From NCBI GenBank assembly GCA_947088195.1, contig CAMUFS010000112.1:1-8870 (forward strand): DNA of 8,870 bases, read 5' to 3'. The notes beneath the pieces were generated by a model. The model ran no database searches and was not told where the DNA came from. It worked only from the letters and a program-made list of their open reading frames with translations. The position numbers and the translations under genes are program-made. The stretch is from an uncultured Clostridia bacterium (GTDB taxonomy: Bacteria > Bacillota > Clostridia > Lachnospirales > Lachnospiraceae). Below, one piece after another: positions 7,852-8,870 of this stretch (position 1 is its first letter; every line of letters begins with the position of its first letter).

Positions 7852-8700
7852 ATGGCAAATTTACCAATTTTAGATCCTCCTGTATTTACCAGAGAGATTT
7901 ATCAGACAAAAATGGAGGATCTGATAACAGCAGAGCTAGAGAACAAAATAAAAGGAGCTCTGCTTAATAATGATGTTTATTTGAATATATTGTTAGAGCA
8001 GGTAATTTTTAATCTTAATAATGGAAATTATTCTATTCCTTGGGAAAAGATTACAGGGAAACCATCTTCTTATCCAACAGCGTGGAACAGTATAACAGGC
8101 AAGCCATCTTCTTATCCAGCAGCATGGAACAATATAACAGGAAAACCATCTTCCTATCCAACGGCTTGGGGCAGTATAACAGGCAAACCGTCTTCCTTTC
8201 CTCCAGAAGCTCATTCTCATAGTTATTTGCCATTAACTGGAGGAACAATTTCTGGAAACTTGACTGTGAATGGAAATATTACTGGAAATTTGGTTTATAA
8301 CTCAGTATGGGGAGCAGATTATGCAGAAGGTTTTTCTTATATTGGAAAACGACCAGAGGTGGGAGAGATTGTGGAGGCAGCAGGTAGGCGGTGTCTGACC
8401 AAGGCAGGTAGAAATTCTTGTAAGATAGTTGGGATTGTGTCAGATAGTTATTCTGTGCTGGCAGGGTGCCATATAAAGGAAGTAAAAAGAAAGAAAAAAA
8501 TAGCAGTCGGTTTAGTGGGACAGCTTCCTGTAAAAATAATTGGCAAAATATATTCAGGGGATATGGTGGTATGTGTGGGAGATGGAATTGGTTTGGCAGC
8601 TCCAAAAGATGTTGTTCCGGGTACAGTGATAGGAATGGCACTTGAGGACTGCGAGAAAGAAGAAGTAAAAATGGTACATTGCTTAATACGAATACGTTAG
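7852..8700 (+). CDS. Short tail fibre with tandem repeats and Cys-rich GADYAE C-terminal domain
   Basis: A 282-residue likely receptor-binding fibre from ATG 7852, with GGAGGAG upstream. Regions in order: an N-terminal helical part (1-60); four tandem 14-residue repeats WxxITGKPSS[YF]Pxx (64-119); an HSH motif (121-123); a fibre motif LPLTGGTISGNLTVNG (126-141); and a C-terminal domain beginning GADYAE (154-159). That domain follows a pattern common at the ends of phage and bacterial fibres: pGEIV, then GIVS (194-197), AVGLVGQLPVKI (218-229), GD, and PGTVIGMALE (256-265). The GADYAE start also opens the Peptidase_G2 intramolecular chaperone family, so it may help trimerise the fibre. Whether it cleaves itself cannot be told. 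All six cysteines (181, 190, 206, 241, 267, 277) are in this last part. The protein is short for a fibre. A radical SAM gene starts 11 bp downstream. The fibre role is confident, host target unknown. Confidence 0.82.
   Translation: MANLPILDPPVFTREIYQTKMEDLITAELENKIKGALLNNDVYLNILLEQVIFNLNNGNYSIPWEKITGKPSSYPTAWNSITGKPSSYPAAWNNITGKPSSYPTAWGSITGKPSSFPPEAHSHSYLPLTGGTISGNLTVNGNITGNLVYNSVWGADYAEGFSYIGKRPEVGEIVEAAGRRCLTKAGRNSCKIVGIVSDSYSVLAGCHIKEVKRKKKIAVGLVGQLPVKIIGKIYSGDMVVCVGDGIGLAAPKDVVPGTVIGMALEDCEKEEVKMVHCLIRIR
8041..8208 (+). repeat. Four in-frame 42-bp tandem repeats in the fibre gene
   Basis: The copies are 8041-8082, 8083-8124, 8125-8166 and 8167-8208. Each encodes WxxITGKPSS[YF]Pxx, a beta-rich spacer motif seen in other phage fibres. 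The DNA copies are also close to one another, so loss or gain of copies by slippage or recombination would keep the frame and change shaft length. Confidence 0.92.
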
Positions 8701-8704
8701 GAGG
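8699..8704 (+). promoter_or_regulatory. Ribosome binding site for the radical SAM gene (TTG start)
   Basis: AGGAGG overlaps the fibre stop codon (TAG 8698-8700) and lies 7 bp before the TTG at 8712. It is the only good start signal for the following frame and indicates coupled expression with the fibre. Confidence 0.75.
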
Positions 8705-8711
8705 AATTATT

Positions 8712-8870
8712 TTGGATTCATATATTACATCGGGATATTTTATTTTAACAGAGAATTGCAATTTGCGCTGTACGTATTGTTTTGAAAAGAATACAAGAGC
8801 AATTGCTAAATATATGTCAAAAGAGACAGCATTTCGGGGGATTGATTTTTTATTTCAAGAAGCTTTGAAA
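8712..8870 (+). CDS. Radical SAM enzyme, N-terminus (3' end outside window)
   Basis: The first 53 residues of a radical SAM protein, cut by the right edge and in frame to the last base. A TTG start is supported by AGGAGG 7 bp upstream. After a short beta strand (GYFILTEN) comes CNLRCTYCFEK with Cys16, Cys20 and Cys23, the CxxxCxxC motif that binds the [4Fe-4S] cluster and S-adenosylmethionine to generate a 5'-deoxyadenosyl radical. The wording L-TENCNLRCTYC-EK is typical of the SPASM/twitch branch, which includes anaerobic sulfatase maturases and maturases of ribosomal peptides, but the C-terminal half that would decide the subgroup is missing. Its place directly after a tail fibre gene, with an 11 bp gap, is unusual and implies a shared transcript. 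The substrate may be the fibre, a small peptide encoded further on, or something unrelated. Radical SAM identity is near certain; substrate unknown. Confidence 0.93.
   Translation, partial: MDSYITSGYFILTENCNLRCTYCFEKNTRAIAKYMSKETAFRGIDFLFQEALK

Noticed and set aside
8041..8208. Tandem repeats as a CRISPR array
   Set aside because: The repeats are contiguous, in frame and have no unique spacers; they are protein-coding fibre repeats.
8279..8761. 160-codon minus-strand open frame opposite the fibre and radical SAM genes
   Set aside because: Shadow of the coding strand: Leu/Pro/Tyr-rich low-complexity product, no motif, crosses a clear gene junction.

Overview
The window is AT-rich DNA carrying the distal part of a contractile (myovirus-type) tail gene cluster. 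All genes lie on the + strand, packed end to end. Gene order and protein types match the tail-tip module of Bacillus PBSX-like elements (xkdO-P-Q-R-S-T-U), and purine-rich Shine-Dalgarno sites precede nearly every gene. Base composition, the protein families and the oxygen-sensitive radical SAM enzyme at the end suggest an anaerobic Firmicute, most likely a clostridial gut bacterium of the Lachnospiraceae type. This is an inference; no species marker is present.

Layout: 3-2468 is the C-terminal part of the tape measure protein, open at the left edge. 2471-3169 encodes a LysM-bearing XkdP-like baseplate protein that appears to start at CTG. 3180-4427 is an XkdQ-like (T4 gp27-like) hub protein with a small C-terminal SH3-like domain. 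4440-4826 is a DUF2577/XkdR-like OB-fold protein with two HxH motifs. 4839-5276 is a DUF2634/XkdS (gp25-like) wedge protein. 5297-6427 is baseplate J/XkdT (gp47, gp6-like). 6424-7416 is an XkdU/DUF2313-like tail protein with a C-terminal extension. 7460-7840 is a small fibre N-terminal (connector) protein. 7852-8700 is a short tail fibre with four 14-residue repeats and a cysteine-rich C-terminal domain. 8712-8870 is the start of a radical SAM enzyme, cut by the right edge.

Together the first seven genes would build the tube-length ruler, the hub and spike, and the wedges of a contractile baseplate. The two fibre genes would provide target recognition. The gene gaps are 43 bp or less, two genes overlap by ATGA, and I see no terminator or internal promoter, so the whole window is probably one operon.

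The unexpected part is the right end. Where PBSX-type elements go on to further fibre genes and then lysis genes, this cluster has a radical SAM protein with a CxxxCxxC cluster motif. It begins 11 bp after the fibre stop and has its own strong ribosome binding site. The fibre has six cysteines, all in its last 102 residues. A contractile particle whose fibre, or a nearby small peptide, is modified by a radical SAM enzyme would be unusual and is the main lead here. The window ends before any precursor peptide, partner protein, lysis cassette or capsid gene could be seen.
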